The position numbers were made by a program, and so were the translations under genes. From G020353115 sp964481765 (GTDB taxonomy: Bacteria; Bacteroidota; Bacteroidia; Bacteroidales; VadinHA17), in the NCBI GenBank assembly GCA_964481765.1, contig CAYZVJ010000114.1, forward strand, positions 1 through 7,817: 7,817 nucleotides of DNA, written 5' to 3'. Positions 6,737-7,817 of the stretch are shown one piece after another. How positions within the stretch are numbered: position 1 is the first letter of the stretch; each line of letters opens with the position of its first letter. The notes under the pieces are model-generated. The model had not been told where the DNA came from and did no database searches. It was given only the letters and a program-made list of their open reading frames with translations.

Positions 6737-6754
6737 TATAAAAATAAGAGCGCC

Positions 6755-7132
6755 ATGGCAGAGAAGACACGCTATTCAGATGAAGAGCTCCTTGAGTTTA
6801 AAGAGATCATCTTACAAAAAATTGAAAAAGCCAAGCAGGATTACGACCTGCTGAAACATACCATTACTCATGAAGAGAGTAATGACACGGAGGACACATC
6901 ACCTACTTTCAAGGTACTGGAGGAAGGAGCAGCAACCCTTTCAAAGGAGGAAGCCGGTAAACTGGCTCAACGCCAGTTGAAATTCATCCAGCACCTTCAG
7001 GCTGCATTGATACGAATTGAAAACAAAACGTATGGTATATGCAGGGAAACCGGGAAACTGATATCGAAAGAGAGGCTCCGCGCTGTCCCGCATGCTACCC
7101 TTAGTATCGAAGCAAAACAGAGACAACGGTAA
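6755..7132 (+). CDS. TraR/DksA-family protein lacking the zinc site
   Basis: The 125-residue protein belongs to the TraR/DksA family, small regulators that insert a coiled coil into the RNA polymerase secondary channel. Residues about 8-40 and 63-90 form the two helical arms, with the tip around NDTEDTSPTF (43-52); D44 and D47 reproduce the DxxDx(A/S) tip pattern. The C-terminal finger shows YGICRETGKLI (93-103) and LRAVPHATLSIEAK (108-121). The four zinc-ligand positions are C96, T99, S117 and A120: the CxxC-x17-CxxC spacing is kept but three cysteines are gone. I recall this form as common in Bacteroidetes. An in-frame ATG ten codons upstream (6725) is less likely, since MAEKTRYSDEEL is the usual family start. 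The gene lies between ileS and lspA, and an intrinsic terminator follows it. The polymerase-binding role is inferred from the family; whether it acts with ppGpp is unknown. Confidence 0.9.
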   Translation: MAEKTRYSDEELLEFKEIILQKIEKAKQDYDLLKHTITHEESNDTEDTSPTFKVLEEGAATLSKEEAGKLAQRQLKFIQHLQAALIRIENKTYGICRETGKLISKERLRAVPHATLSIEAKQRQR

Positions 7133-7155
7133 ACGGCTTGAAAATCGTCCCGATG

Positions 7156-7188
7156 AAATGATTGAAGCCATGGTTTCAATCATTTTTT
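7156..7188 (+). terminator. Intrinsic terminator after the TraR/DksA-family gene
   Basis: A 13-bp stem (arms 7156-7168 and 7173-7185, with one G-U pair) closes on the tetraloop CATG and runs into a T-tract (7183-7188). It begins 24 nt after the TAA at 7130-7132. This is the clearest rho-independent terminator in the window and should end or strongly reduce transcription before lspA. Confidence 0.85.
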
Positions 7189-7220
7189 ATTCCTCCCTTT
7201 TTCAAATCGTTTAAAAATTA

Positions 7221-7228
7221 TAGTTTTG
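7221..7228 (+). promoter_or_regulatory. Bacteroidetes-type -7 box for lspA
   Basis: TAGTTTTG is an exact TAnnTTTG match between the terminator and the lspA ATG at 7246. The predicted leader is only about 12-16 nt. A T-rich CTTTTTC lies at the expected -33 position but is not a clear TTTG. The terminator-promoter order supports lspA being a separate transcription unit. Confidence 0.6.
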
Positions 7229-7245
7229 GTCGAAAAATAATTCCG

Positions 7246-7817
7246 ATGTCAATAAGAAAACAGTCCCTTTTCCTGATCCTCCTGATCCTTGTAGCTGACC
7301 AGATGTTAAAGATCTGGGTCAAAACCCACATGATGCTTGGACAGGAATACCATATCCTTGGGAATTGGTTTATCATTCATTTCCTGGAAAACAATGGAAT
7401 GGCTTTCGGACTTGAAATTTCCGGTGAATTCGGGAAGATTATCCTTAGCATTTTTCGAATTATTGCTGTGGCTGCGATCGGTTGGTATCTCGTTTATCTG
7501 ATCCGGCAAAACGCTTCTAACGGTTTGATATTAAGTATCTCCATAGTGATGGCCGGAGCAATAGGAAACATTATTGACAGTGCATTCTATGGGATAATCT
7601 TTAGTGATAGCTATTTCAGGGTAGCAGAATTTTTACCCGAAGGTGGGGGATATTCCAGCTTCCTGCACGGCCAGGTAGTCGATATGCTCTATTTCCCAAT
7701 CATTAAAGGACATTTGCCAGGCTGGTTCCCCATCTGGGGATCACAGGAATTCATCTTTTTCCGGCCTGTTTTTAATCTTTCCGATAGCTCCATAACCATC
7801 GGCGTAGCCCTGATCCT
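7246..7817 (+). CDS. lspA: Lipoprotein signal peptidase (signal peptidase II), 3' end cut off
   Basis: LspA is an inner-membrane aspartyl protease that removes signal peptides from diacylglyceryl-modified prolipoproteins. The 190 visible codons are open to the window end, so the C-terminus is missing. Hydrophobic segments lie at about 7-25, 64-86 and 94-112, with a fourth starting near 182. Family landmarks are ADQMLK (17-22, conserved D18 and K22), ENNGMAFG (48-55), GNIIDS (107-112, catalytic D111) and FNLSDSSITIG (176-186, catalytic D180). Between the two aspartates is a long loop of 68 residues that includes GQVVDMLYFP (142-151); proteobacterial LspA has about 18 residues there, and I recall this extension as usual for Bacteroidetes. 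The ATG at 7246 is chosen because it precedes a short basic N-terminus and the first membrane helix; there is no Shine-Dalgarno sequence. A terminator and a promoter-like box separate it from the upstream gene. Confidence 0.94.
   Translation, partial: MSIRKQSLFLILLILVADQMLKIWVKTHMMLGQEYHILGNWFIIHFLENNGMAFGLEISGEFGKIILSIFRIIAVAAIGWYLVYLIRQNASNGLILSISIVMAGAIGNIIDSAFYGIIFSDSYFRVAEFLPEGGGYSSFLHGQVVDMLYFPIIKGHLPGWFPIWGSQEFIFFRPVFNLSDSSITIGVALI

Noticed and set aside
6725..6754. Upstream ATG for the TraR/DksA-family gene
   Set aside because: The ten extra residues (MLYLYKNKSA) are encoded by AT-rich DNA that overlaps the promoter-like box, whereas MAEKTRYSDEEL from 6755 fits the family N-terminus.
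6660..6854. 64-codon plus-strand open frame overlapping the start of the TraR/DksA-family gene
   Set aside because: It is out of frame with the recognisable family protein and shows no conserved features.

Overview
The window looks like ordinary chromosomal DNA of a Bacteroidota (Bacteroidetes) bacterium, probably a draft or metagenome assembly because a run of exactly 100 N interrupts one gene. Three things support this: the gene order ileS - TraR/DksA-family protein - lspA; core promoters of the Bacteroidetes type (TAnnTTTG at -7, in one case with a TTTG at -33) and no clear Shine-Dalgarno sequences; and protein sequences such as the GIHH-type isoleucyl-tRNA synthetase and the long-loop LspA.

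Positions 1-462 carry no intact gene. They hold an AT-rich stretch with a 9-bp hairpin, a short in-frame relic of an RHS/YD-repeat core (about 150-215), and a cluster of GC-rich palindromes (about 291-410) that resembles a dispersed intergenic repeat. Positions 463-1488 (minus strand) encode an extended short-chain dehydrogenase/epimerase. A divergent intergenic region of 209 bases then leads into the plus-strand genes.

On the plus strand, riboflavin synthase (ribE) overlaps by 4 nt (ATGA) with an orphan PhoR-like membrane histidine kinase. Next comes ileS with its own promoter, which overlaps the end of the kinase gene; ileS contains the N gap inside its editing domain. A TraR/DksA-family protein that has lost its zinc ligands follows, then a strong intrinsic terminator, a promoter, and lspA (signal peptidase II), which is cut off by the window end.

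The genes are mostly housekeeping: a flavin biosynthesis enzyme, a sensor kinase, tRNA charging, a probable RNA-polymerase-binding regulator and lipoprotein maturation. I see no defence island, CRISPR array, complete mobile element or clearly new multi-gene system. The most interesting signals are the swapped HIGH motif of IleRS (associated with IleRS2-type enzymes and mupirocin resistance), the cysteine-depleted DksA-like protein, the RHS relic beside a palindrome cluster, and the translational coupling of a riboflavin enzyme to a sensor kinase.
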